Part shown: in pieces, positions 40,720-51,300 of the stretch
Position numbering within the stretch: the stretch's first letter is position 1
Layout of the letters: every line of letters begins with the position of its first letter
NCBI GenBank assembly: GCA_964036195.1
Contig: OZ038450.1
Span: 13,952,701-14,016,700 of the forward strand
Length of the DNA stretch: 64,000 nucleotides
Reading direction: 5' to 3'
Source of the DNA: Sphaerolaimus hirsutus
Taxonomy: Eukaryota > Nematoda > Chromadorea > Monhysterida > Sphaerolaimidae
The notes under the pieces: model-generated
What the model saw: only the letters and a program-made list of their open reading frames with translations
What the model was told of the DNA's origin: nothing
Databases searched by the model: none
Made by a program: the position numbers and the translations under genes

Positions 40720-42619
40720 TACCGTATTTCCTCGAAATATCCGTAAGGTTTTTTTTTCAAAGTGTAAATCTTTAGGGGGGTGTCGCGAGGGGAGGGCTTA
40801 TTCGAGAAGGGGGGGGGGGTAATTATTTCCCCAGAAATTTTCGAGACGGATCGTAGAAAAGGTACCCAAAACTCAAAACTACCCAAAACTGGTGATAAAC
40901 GTGATAAAACAGGATATATTTAGACATATAAATGTAGATGGCTACACAAACTAGTCTAGGTAAATATAGTTGTTGTGCATATTGGCACCAATAAATACAT
41001 AATGTACCTAAACACCTTCCCGATCAAGTCCGGCCGCCTATTTTTTTTTCACTTCGCAGGCCATATCTCTGGTTGCGGGAGGGGTGGAAAACTAAAACTT
41101 GGGTGGTATATAGGTGCAACCCCCCACTACCCCGCATGAATAAATGGGGCAGCGGCGACTCACTATAGAGGGGGTTGCCATATACGTGAAAAAAATTTGC
41201 AGCGTTTTCACTGTCCCGCACAGGTCCGGCCCCCGGTTGATTTCTTACACTGCGGGTCCCGTATCTCCAGCTGTGGGAGGGGTATAGATCTAAAATTTTT
41301 GGGGATGTGTCGCCAACACCCCTCCTCTACTATACACTGGCCAGGCGGCTTTTGGCAACTCACCACAGTGTGGGGTGCAAAGTTTAAAATTTATTTAAAT
41401 GTTACTGTCCCACACAAGTCCAGCATCCAATTGAATTTCAAAAAATGGACACTTTTGTGTTGTTTTAACACAAATGTGGTTGACAATGTGAAATGAGCAT
41501 GAAACATCCTCTAAAAAATATCTTATCCAACCTAAAACTGGCCACCACATGAACCTCTTCCCCCAAGTGGGTGACAAAAAAATCACTTTTTACAACTTTT
41601 TTATTAGACACTTGAACAGCTGGTTTACAATAATTTATAGGGGAGGGTTAAAGGTCTCAAGTTGTGTAAAAAATCTTACCTCAAAAATGCCTTCATAAGA
41701 AAATTTGCTGGGGGTGAATTTCAAATTGTAAAAATGACATCATTGCAGGAACAAAAATAGGCAAAATTCACGATTTGAAATTCACCCCCAGCAAATTTTC
41801 TTATGAAGGCATTTTTGAGGTAAGGTTTTTTACACAATTTGAAACCTTAAACCCTCCTCTATAAATCATTGTAAACCAGCAGTTCGAGTGTCTGATGAAA
41901 AAGTTGTAAAAAGTGATTTTTTGTCACCCACTTGGGTGGAGGGGTTCATGTGGTGGGCAGTTTTAGGTCGGATAAGATATTTTTTAGAGGATATTTCATG
42001 CTTATTTCACATTGTCAACCACATCAGTGTTAAAACAACACAAAAGTGTCCATTTTTTGAAATTCAATTGGATGCTGTACTTGTGTGGGACAGTAACATT
42101 TACATAAATTTTAAACTTTGCACCCCACACTGTGGTGAGTTGCCAAAGACTGCCTGGGCAGTGTATAGTAGGGGAGGGGTGTTGGCGACACATCCCCAAA
42201 ATTTTAGATTTATACCCCTCCCACAGGTGGAGGTACGGCGCCCGCAGTGAAAGAAATCAGTGGGGGCTGGACCTGTGTGGGACACTAAAAAAGCTGCAAT
42301 TTTTTTTTGCACTCGGCGACCCACCCTGTAGGGGGTCGCCGCGACCCCTTCAATTCATGCGAAGTAGAGGGGGGTTGCGCCAATATCTACCCCAAGTTTC
42401 AGCTTCTGACGCATCCTAGAACAGGAGATAGGACGTCAGAAGTAAAAAAAAAAATGGGGGGCCGGACTTGATCGGGAAGGTGTTTACATTGCAAACATGA
42501 CGTACCTTATTCCAGACAGGGGTATTTCGAGAGGGGGGGGATATTTTTTCCTCAGCTCGAAAAGACCTGGGGGTATTTCGAGGGGGTGAATTCAAGGTGG
42601 TATTTCGAGGGAATACGGT
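40720..42619. mobile_element. TACCGTATT element interrupted by a foldback element
   Basis: TACCGTATTTCCTCGAAATA at the left and GAGGGAATACGGTA at the right; the foldback element 41009-42486 sits inside it. Confidence 0.7.
41009..42486. mobile_element. 1.48 kb foldback element, TAAACACCTTCCCG ends (copy 2)
   Basis: Same ends, arms and loop sequence as 6204-7662, in the same order, with scattered substitutions. No ORF above about 120 codons, so it is non-autonomous. Confidence 0.8.
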
Positions 42620-43522
42620 ACCTGTATTACGGCTTATTATTAAAGACTAGCGTGAAAAATGTCAGCTTCGACGCTAAAAATGCCACAAAATCAATAATAA
42701 CAACCATTTAAGTTTGGCAAGTGATTTTTTATAAATAATCTCAGCAACTGATCCGATTTTTTTATTAATCGCAAATTTTTTTAGTACTTATGCAGTAGGT
42801 AAAATGCAAAAATTTCGCACGCAAATGCCGTAGTTTCATGCATGACATAAATAACAGGATTTCTTGTTTTTGACGCAAAGTTGGTGGTTTTAGCGAGTGT
42901 CGTAAGCCATGTATCATTGGGGAAGTATACATATACTCGGCGGACATTACACTTAGTATGGAAACCTACTATAACCCATCTGAATATAAACCAACATTTT
43001 TACAGTTTTTCATTATACCTTTTTGTTTTTACTATTGAATAAATAATTATAAATTTTATCACAAGATTTTATTCATCAAATTATGGTAGGATTCTTGCAT
43101 ACTTTGTGGTCCGCCAAGTTCCCCATTTTTATGTTCCACCAGTTTAGTTATGTAGTGTTGTCCTACTAAACATTAATGCAAATACCATCATGTTCACTTC
43201 CAAAATGTTCTCAGCGAATTTCTACCAACAAAATTGCAAATAGTCGATGGAATGTTATTCACGCAGCAAAAATAACAAACCGAACATTTTTAACAAGAGT
43301 ACATCGGCATAAGATAAATTTATATTGCTTTTAGTTTTCACACAGGTGATTTCGAAGAAAAATAAGACTCGGCAGAGTACAGAGAAAAGATCTGCTTTTT
43401 CAAACCACCGGTCAATTTGTGTGAAATTGAACCCTACCCCAGAACTACCTACTGAAAAGATCTTACAATTACCCACATTAAAAAGTTAGAAACAAGCGAT
43501 TCCAGCCTGAAAACCGCACCAG

Positions 43523-43675
43523 GGTCTAGTTCCGCAAAATGAGAAGTGAAATGGCAAAGACAAAGTAAAACGGCAAAAGCGAAGGGAAATTAATCACATT
43601 TTTTACTTCGCTTTTGCCTATCCACTTGCCGTTTCACTTCGCCTCACACTTCACTTCTCATTTTGTGAAACTGGC
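43523..43675. repeat. Palindromic MITE, GGCCAGTTCCGCAA family
   Basis: It runs from CTAGTTCCGCAAAATGAGAA to TTCTCATTTTGTGAAACTGG, with AGTGAAATGGCAAA words inside. Confidence 0.65.
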
Positions 43676-44420
43676 AGCTGGTAAGTCACAGGGCAACCAA
43701 GAGAAGAACCCTAAGAAACAACCACTCACCAAATTAGCGCTAGTGAGCTGCAACACCCCAGGAGAAGCTCGACTCTGCGATCATCAAAACGTAATTGTGA
43801 ATGATTTTCTCGCAGTCTGCTCTCGCACACTTTACAATAAAATCTACCGTATCGGATCTGAATAAAGAATCGAAACTTTTGGTTTTCTCACCATATTTCA
43901 CTTCTGTCGGTGAATTTGACGCATGATTTTCCTGTGACTTTGATTAAATTGACAATTCAATTGAATTTAAAATTGTACTCGATTTAAAATTAAGACACGG
44001 AATTTGATTATTATACCTACTAAATTACACATTAAGAGGATTGTTTTATTATTTGAAAAATTGGAAGGTGGAGAGGTATATCGATAGATATTTTAAAAAC
44101 CATCGACATTTTTGCGAATGGTCATCATGCGAAGATCAAAATGCAGTACACCCTTCATTACGGAGAAAAAATAAAACGCATTGATCTTAGTCTCACAGGC
44201 AACTGCCAGAACAGTAAGGAACGACGTCTCATTCCAGAAATGAGGAAAGATCCATTGAAAAACGACAACTCACAACGCCAACTGGGATCTCATTTTACCG
44301 CATCGAATCAAATCGAACGTGCTGATATGGTATTATACCACAAATTACTGGCGACAGCATAACCAGAAATGTCCACCTACGTAAATACCATGCGATTTCT
44401 ATTTAGTATTTAGTCCCAGG

Positions 44421-44564
44421 GGCCAATTCCCCAATTGGCGAAGTACTTTACTCATCAATTTACTTATAACTTTCCGTTTATCATTTTAGGTACTTTATGT
44501 TTAACTTTACTCTTTAGTCTTGACTTTCGTTTTTACTCATTACTTTGCCACTTGCGGAACTGGC
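44421..44564. repeat. Palindromic MITE, GGCCAGTTCCGCAA family
   Basis: GGCCAATTCCCCAATTGGCG at the left, CACTTGCGGAACTGGC at the right. Confidence 0.6.
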
Positions 44565-44573
44565 ACTGAGGAG

Positions 44574-44827
44574 TAGTGATGTAAAAAGCGTCAGGACCTT
44601 GGCGCCAAGCGCCATGGCGCTATTCCGACACTCAGCGCGAAGCGCCAATGGCCATAGAGCAAATTGGTGCCAAGTGCCGTGACGCTTTTTGCTTTGGCGC
44701 TAGCGCCAGACATTTTGTTCCAGGCGCCGGTAAAGAATAGCGCCAAGCGTCATGGTGCTTTTCAGATACTCAGCGCCAAGCGCCAGAACAAAATGGTGCC
44801 AAGCGTCATGGCGCTTTTACATCACTA
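44574..44827. mobile_element. hAT-like MITE with GCGCCA arms
   Basis: Ends TAGTGATGTAAAAAGCG and GGCGCTTTTACATCACTA; flanks CTGAGGAG / CGCAGGAG match at six of eight bases. Confidence 0.7.
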
Positions 44828-44833
44828 CGCAGG

Positions 44834-45180
44834 AGCCAGCCCCGCACCCTGTAAAATGGCAAACACGCTAAATTAAAATTTTCAGTTGCGTATGTCAGAT
44901 TTTCATTTTATCCTACGTAAATAGTATTTTCTTGACATCTCGACGTGACATCTTTTTTATTTACATGGTGCACGAATGGTCATCGGGAGGGTCCAAACAA
45001 GACAGACTTTACGGCTTCTTGTTAGGATTGAGTCTACATTATTCCGACATTCTGTCACAATCGAGTTAGGCGTTTAGCGTTCGTATGGGCTAGAATCATT
45101 ATTTTTTAGAACAATCCGGGAATATTTTGAAACTTTGCCCAAAATTCGCCACCTGACAGGGTGTAGGGCTGGCTCCATAT
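44834..45180. repeat. Inverted-repeat element, GAGCCAGCCC ends
   Basis: GGAGCCAGCCCCGCACCCTG at the left is mirrored by CAGGGTGTAGGGCTGGCTCC at the right. The design recalls the introner-like family, but the sequence is different. A similar piece lies at about 2110-2260. Confidence 0.55.
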
Positions 45181-45909
45181 GACGTCGCATAACTACATTC
45201 CCGTTATTTTAATTACATAAGATATAATAAATACCATAAGAAAATTTTATCAGCTCAATCGGTACTACTCGAAGGCAGTGGCTAGTTAACTGACTGAAAA
45301 ATTTCTCAATGGATTAGGGTTTAATTAAAATACCTAAAATATTAGCTTTTTACTAAAGAATGTCTGTCAATGAAACATTCAGTGAATGAAGCACAAGTCA
45401 TGTTGACTACAGTAAATTTGGGACAGCTGCAGAAATCAGGGTGTAAACGAGTAAACACGGGGCGGTAGATTAAACCATTTGCAAACTATTTTTCGGTCGC
45501 ATCGAAAATTTAGAGTCTTTTGGCAAATGGGAAAATGTGACAACATTGGCTAAGAGAAATCAATGACTTTCAAAAGACATAAGTATCACATTTCTATACC
45601 TAAATGTTCAAAAATGGAACAACCGTAACTCACGATCAAGGTGACATGAGCATAACAAATAAATAACAATGATGGTAATATCAGCTGAGCTGAGGATGTG
45701 ATTAGAATCAAGGCATAATTTCACCAGCACTCGCAACGTTAATGGCGAATGTTCATATGCATGAATAAACTTACCGCACCGCACGCTGGGATTTCTTTCC
45801 GCATTGCGGATAAGGTATTTTCTAATAAATGCTCAGTATTTTACAGTACTTCTAGTAAACACTCAGTATTTTCTAGTACTTCTAGTAAACACTCAGTATT
45901 CTCTAGTAC

Positions 45910-47661
45910 TAGGGTTGGGGAACCGAACCGAACCGAACCGAACCGAACCGAACCGAACCGAGAACCGAGCACAATTTTGGAACCGAGAACCGGAACCGAA
46001 AAAAATACCCGAACCGGAACCGAGAACCGGCACTTAGACCCGGAACCGAACTAAAGAACCGAAAGAACCGAAATTTTATACATTAATCGGTGGCCGCCCC
46101 CCCTTCCCGGGTGACAGTAGGAAGATGCATGGAAATGTAACTTCCGGCATCAATTTTTAGTGTGATTTGTAAAAATGTTGCGCGCAAGCGCGCAATTCTT
46201 GCTTCATGTGACCGGCGATTTCATCTCACCGGTCGCGCAGCCTCATGTGTTCAAGATCCCGCCTAAAATATGTATTTGTATGTAAAATACATGAGGCGTC
46301 CAATTCTTAACTTCGACAAGTCCAAAATATTAAAATTTCGAGTTAGGCCCGGAAACGTCATCTGGGGCTACTTCTGCACATTTTTCATCATTTTCCGTAA
46401 ATTTTTTGACCTCACATGCCCATATGGCAAAGTGCCAAATTTGACATTTTTGGGGAAAAATGCAAAAAGTTTGGGCAAGAAGTCGACAAGTCCACTTAGT
46501 TTTGGGCTAAAACGAGACAAGTCCATCATCCGCTTTCCTTTTTTATGGGAAAAAACGCCAGAAATGTGATAAGTCCACTATGGAAACCGATTTCTAAAAG
46601 GCGACAAGTGCATAAATTTCCCATAAGGCAGCCTCCGCTTCCCCGGGAACGAAAGTCCATTTCCCTCCCCGAAACAGTTTTGCTCTGACCGAATGGAATT
46701 TTATGGACATCCCATTTTTCACATATACGTTGAGAGCAGGGGCTGAAAATTTGACACTTTACATATGGAACAACATATTGCCAACATATGGAACTTTATG
46801 AAAAGCATGAGAGAGACAAATTGGACATGCACCACGGGCCTGGAATTGGATCGGAAACTTAAAATGTGATTTACACAAAATCACATTTTGTGGACTTGTT
46901 GACTTTTAGAATTAGACGCCTCATATACAGCAGTCTGTGGGGTCTGTGCCAGTGCGCATGTAGGCCCATTTTCCCACATTTTTCCATCACACTGATATTT
47001 CAGCAGTACATTGGTAATCGTACTGTTAATTCTCTATAAAATACAGCGAGTGGGGTGCCAGTCTCTCTATATGTACATGTATTTACATACATATCAGAGA
47101 TTTTTGGCACCAATGCCAATGGCGCCAGCGCCATGATGCCATTTCGTCACCATGTAGGTAAACTTTTAGGGCGGGTGGCTGAATCCCCCTCCCGTACACT
47201 GGGCTCAGTAAACAAACAGACACCATGCTCAAAAATCCTGGATATGTACCTAGCCCCCGAATCAAGGGGCAACATATGCACTGGGTTTTGGCCGTCTGGG
47301 GCACCTTCGCCAATGCCAATGGCGCCATGGCGTGGCGCCTATGAATGGCGCGAACGCCATGACACCATTCCGTCACTACAGGGGCAAAATTTTAGGGGGG
47401 GGGTTGTTTTATGTTGTTTTTCTATTGTTCAGCTTATTATTTTCTTATTCCCCATTTTTTCATTACCCGATACCCGACTTTTTCATTACCTGGAACCGAA
47501 ATTTTTGACAATTTGGACCCGAAAGAACCGAACCGGAACCGAACTTGAGAACCGAACCGAGAACCGGAACCGAAAATTTTGAGGAACCGAGAACCGAACC
47601 GAAATTTTTTAGAACCGAGAACCGAGAACCGGAACCGAAAATTTTGAAATTCCCAACCCTA
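45910..47661. mobile_element. hAT-like element with GAACC-word arms (copy 1)
   Basis: Ends TAGGGTTGG and CCAACCCTA, exact duplication TCTAGTAC (45902-45909 and 47662-47669), lying within the minisatellite. The arms are GAACCGAACCG and GAACCGAGAACCGG. A TGAGGC-family element (46292-46923) and GCGCC-rich pieces are inside. Confidence 0.9.
46292..46923. mobile_element. TGAGGC-family palindromic element, nested
   Basis: TGAGGCGTCCAATTCTTAAC at the left, TTTTAGAATTAGACGCCTCA at the right, with CGACAAGTCC words in both arms. Confidence 0.75.
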
Positions 47662-47840
47662 TCTAGTACTTCTAGTAAACACTCAGTATTTTCTAGTACT
47701 TCTAGTAAACACTCGGTATTCTCTAGTACTTCTAGTAAACACTCAGTATTTTCTAGTACTTCTAGTTCTAGTAAACACTCAGTATTTTCTTGTACTTCTA
47801 GTTCTAGTAAACAACAAAAAAACTTTCAGTCCTTTTTGGT

Positions 47841-48049
47841 ATATTTAGACCGCGTTCACAGGGATCCTTCTGTGACGACATAAATTTTTAGTTTGCATGC
47901 AACCATCATTTTGTGATGAAAACGGAACATTTGAGGCGTCTTTCGATGCAAACAGCTCAAACCCGCAAAAATGCCCATGATGAGATCATGCATGCACATT
48001 GATTTTTGTCAGGAACAGAAAAAAGCGTGTGAACGCGGTCTAAATATTT
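47841..48049. repeat. Palindrome with TATTTAGACCGCGTTCACA ends
   Basis: TATTTAGACCGCGTTCACAG at the left, GTGTGAACGCGGTCTAAATA at the right; about 210 bp, near the 3' end of ABCF2. Confidence 0.65.
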
Positions 48050-48169
48050 CAGTAAAACCAATCATCAAAATTAAATTTCCATTGTATTGTCCCAGTGTGC
48101 CGTGCGCCATCCAATTATGGAGTTACTGTGAAAAACCCGCTCAGATCACTGGGTAGGAAAGACTAAAGC

Positions 48170-48310
48170 TCACTTCTTCGCAGCGTTCTTCCTTTCGAAA
48201 GCTTTCTGCTCCCTTTCTATAGCCTTGCGGAGGTGCTCTTTGTAGGAAAAAATGTCGCCCGGCCATTTCGTTATTCCACCCTTTTCACACACCCAGATTT
48301 CATCGGTGAC
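48170..48310 (-). CDS. ABCF2: ABCF2 exon 12, C-terminus
   Basis: Acceptor TTAACCAG. It encodes [20 protein letters not shown] and [15 protein letters not shown], ending NAAKK and TGA. Confidence 0.93.
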   Translation of the reverse strand, partial: VTDEIWVCEKGGITKWPGDIFSYKEHLRKAIEREQKAFERKNAAKK

Positions 48311-51300
48311 CTGGTTAATAAATTTCATAATTAATTGTAATGGCACACATATTTATACGATAATTCGTTTGTGAAAATTGGGAAATGGTGTGTAAAAATA
48401 CTGTTTCCGCATTAAGTTCGGAACCGAAAAAAGTTTTTGCGGATCGGTCCCTGTAAACCAATATCCTTAGAAATGAACACATTTTTGCGACTTTCGCTGT
48501 ATATGTATGCATATTTACATACATATAAAGCGGTTCCTGGCTCTGGCGCCAACGCCAATAGCGCCATGGCGTGGCGCCTTTGTGTGGCCACAGCCCCCGC
48601 CGCAGACACACGTTGCCAATTTACCTGTTGCACTAGTCGAAAGTCGTGAGACACCAAAATCATGCCGCCATCAAAATCGTTGATCGCATCAGCCAGTGAA
48701 TCAATACTTTCCATGTCCAAATGATTCGTAGGTTCATCCAACATCAGCAAATGGGGTACCTGCGCGCAAAGCCATTTATTTGTTTTGGGCGATGCAGAAA
48801 GCATTCGAGTTAATGATCTAATCAGCGTTCGAATTCGAACTATTGAAGTAACTACTGAGATTTGAAAACAAAACAGGGATCTCCGTGATTTCGACACTCG
48901 CAAATCGAAAAGTCAAAATTTCGATTTTTTGTCACTTTACCGAGTGGTCAAAGAGTCTTTTGGTTTTTTGCAGTTGACCGAGCAGTCAAATAAAAATAAA
49001 TTGCCATAAATTGAAAATGCCATACAAAATTCAAATGTATTCTCTCATTGACTGCTCGGTCAACTGCAAAAAGTAAAAATTGCGATTTTTGTCAGTTTAC
49101 CAAGTGGTCAAGTGACAAGAAAAATCGACCGCACATAAGCCCCTTACGCACATAAACCCGGCACGCACATACGCCTTTACGCACATAAACCCGGCACGCA
49201 CATACGCCCGGCTCGCACATAGCACCAGTTTTATGCGTACCGGGCCTATGTGCGTGCCGGGTTTATGTGCGTAACAGATCACCCTGTTAGGAAGGGGGCT
49301 GAGAGGATGGTGGCCAAAAAAATTTCCTCGGGATAAACAGATTGCTCATTGGAGAACCCGGAAACAATACACGAACCTGCCAAGCCAGCCAACTAAACGC
49401 GACTCTACACCTCTGACCATCGCTCAACTGTTTCATAGGACACACTTGTTCCCTACCAGTAAGCCCGTAGCGGCCCACGATACGCCTCATTTGTTCCCGC
49501 TCGGTCACCTCGGGAAACTCGCGCTGCATCCAGTCCAAGGCGGACAGAGACAGGTCCAACTTGTCGGTCAAGTGCTGAATTGGAGAAGGTGGCTTTGGTA
49601 TGTTGGAGAAAGCTTTATGACCGTGGGAGGATAATGAGATAGGTCCTCAATGACATTTTCTCATCCAAAATCAAACTAATTATGTAGGATCAAAAGCTAA
49701 TTAAAAATAATCACCACACTGCTCAGTTATTGTCATTCACACTCGTTTTCAATGCGCAAACGCATCTCGCACAAAAACGATTTCCTCACCTGGTGATACC
49801 TGCCGATCTTGACGTGACTGTGTCGTCTTATCAACCCATTTGTGGGCAACAAATCGCCAGCGAGCAGTTTCAACAACGTGGTTTTGCCTGCCCCATTGGC
49901 GCCGACCAGGGCCACGCGCGTGTCCAAATCCACGCCAAAGTCCAAATCGTGGTAAAGGATCGGCTGAAGTGTTTTGATGGGATATTTTGTGGAATGATGT
50001 TCCAGTGTAGTCGGTGACCACATAACAGCATCAACTGTAGGATCCAAATGGTATAAATACCAATCTCGCATCACCATAAAAAAACTTCGGGATTTGTGTT
50101 CCCGATCTCGAAATTTGAAAATCGAAATCCTGAGCCCGAAATGTTGAAAACCCCAATCACGATCCTTAAATCTCACAAGGGCATCCGATCCTGAAAAGTC
50201 AATCCCGTTTGAACCCTAAACTGATCAAATGAACCCTAAAACTGACCGACTCATCATTATACCTAAACGAGACATTTTGCACCATGATCACAGGCGGCGG
50301 CAGCGGCGCGGGGTCGATAAAATAGAACGACTTCACTTTATCGGCGACACTTTTCTCGGTCAGCCCGCCGGCGACCATTTTTTGCATAGTTTTCTCCTTC
50401 GATTGCGCCTGTCGCGCCAATTTCCGACTGCCGTGGCCGAAACGGGCGATGTATTCCTGCGTTCAAAAATCACACACATAGAAATGGTGTAGCAAGAGGG
50501 CTTTTTAAGGGGGGGCTTTTGCACCCCATGCACAAGTTTACCCGGCGCACAAGTAGCAATATCCGGTGCCAATATAGACCCCGTACTAGGGTTGGGAATT
50601 TCAAAATTTTCGGTTCCGTTTCTCGGTTCTCGGTTCCAAAAGATTTCGGTTCGGGTATCGGTTCTCGGTTCCTGGAAATTTTCGGTTCCGGTTCTCGCTT
50701 CGGTTCTTAAACTCGGTTCCGGTTCGGTTCTTTCGGTTCTAAAATGATCAAAATTTCGGTTCCGGGTAATAAAATAACCGGGTATCGGGTAAATTAATCG
50801 GCTGAACAACAGAAAAACAATATACCCAAGTTTACATGTGTAAGTACATTGGTTGGATATTTCAAACTACAGGAGCATATCACAGCTTATTATTTCATGG
50901 TAGAATGCAGAAATCAGAGTTGTTATAATAATACTGGTATTTAAAAAAGTGTAAAAGCAAACATATACGTTTTCTGTACTCGCGTACTTTCAAAAAGTAC
51001 ACCAGTAAATGAGTACTGGTATTTTTTCTGGAGGAAACGTAAATGTTTTGTTTTGTAGTACGCGAGTGAGTACGCGTATTATTTTGAGTACAAACATAAA
51101 TAACTTTTGCCAACTACAGTTAAAACTGCCACAAAACCAATGAAAACTACTACCAGTGATCAGGGCCGTATCCAGGGGGGGGGCTGCAGCCCCCCCCCCC
51201 TCCCGGGGCGAGACCAGAAAGTGACCGGAAAATGTGACTTTTTTAACGTCAGCGAAAAAAATTTTGCGCGCAAGCGCGCATTCTTCACCATACATAAGTG

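Larger units (their letters stand above)
45835..47815 (+). repeat. 30 bp minisatellite, split by a transposon
   Basis: Units of about 30 bp (TTCTAGTAAACACTCAGTAT then TTTCTAGTAC) occur about three times at 45835-45909 and five times at 47662-47815. The element 45910-47661 lies between them. Confidence 0.85.
35211..48169. other. Intergenic region between the TFCP2-like gene and ABCF2
   Basis: About 13 kb without a protein-like ORF. It is occupied by nested elements (35245-37622, 38421-39150, 40720-42619, 43523-43675, 44421-45180, 45910-47661). Unassigned AT-rich sequence is at about 37623-38400, 39850-40700, 42620-43522, 43676-44420 and 45181-45830. The TFCP2-like promoter should lie at its left edge, but I see no clear core-promoter motif. 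Confidence 0.65.

Noticed and set aside
45749-46054. Repetitive Pro-Asn-Arg-Thr-Glu ORFs (also 47545-47883, 50360-50809, 52913-53197)
   Set aside because: Products of the GAACC words and the 30 bp minisatellite, not genes.
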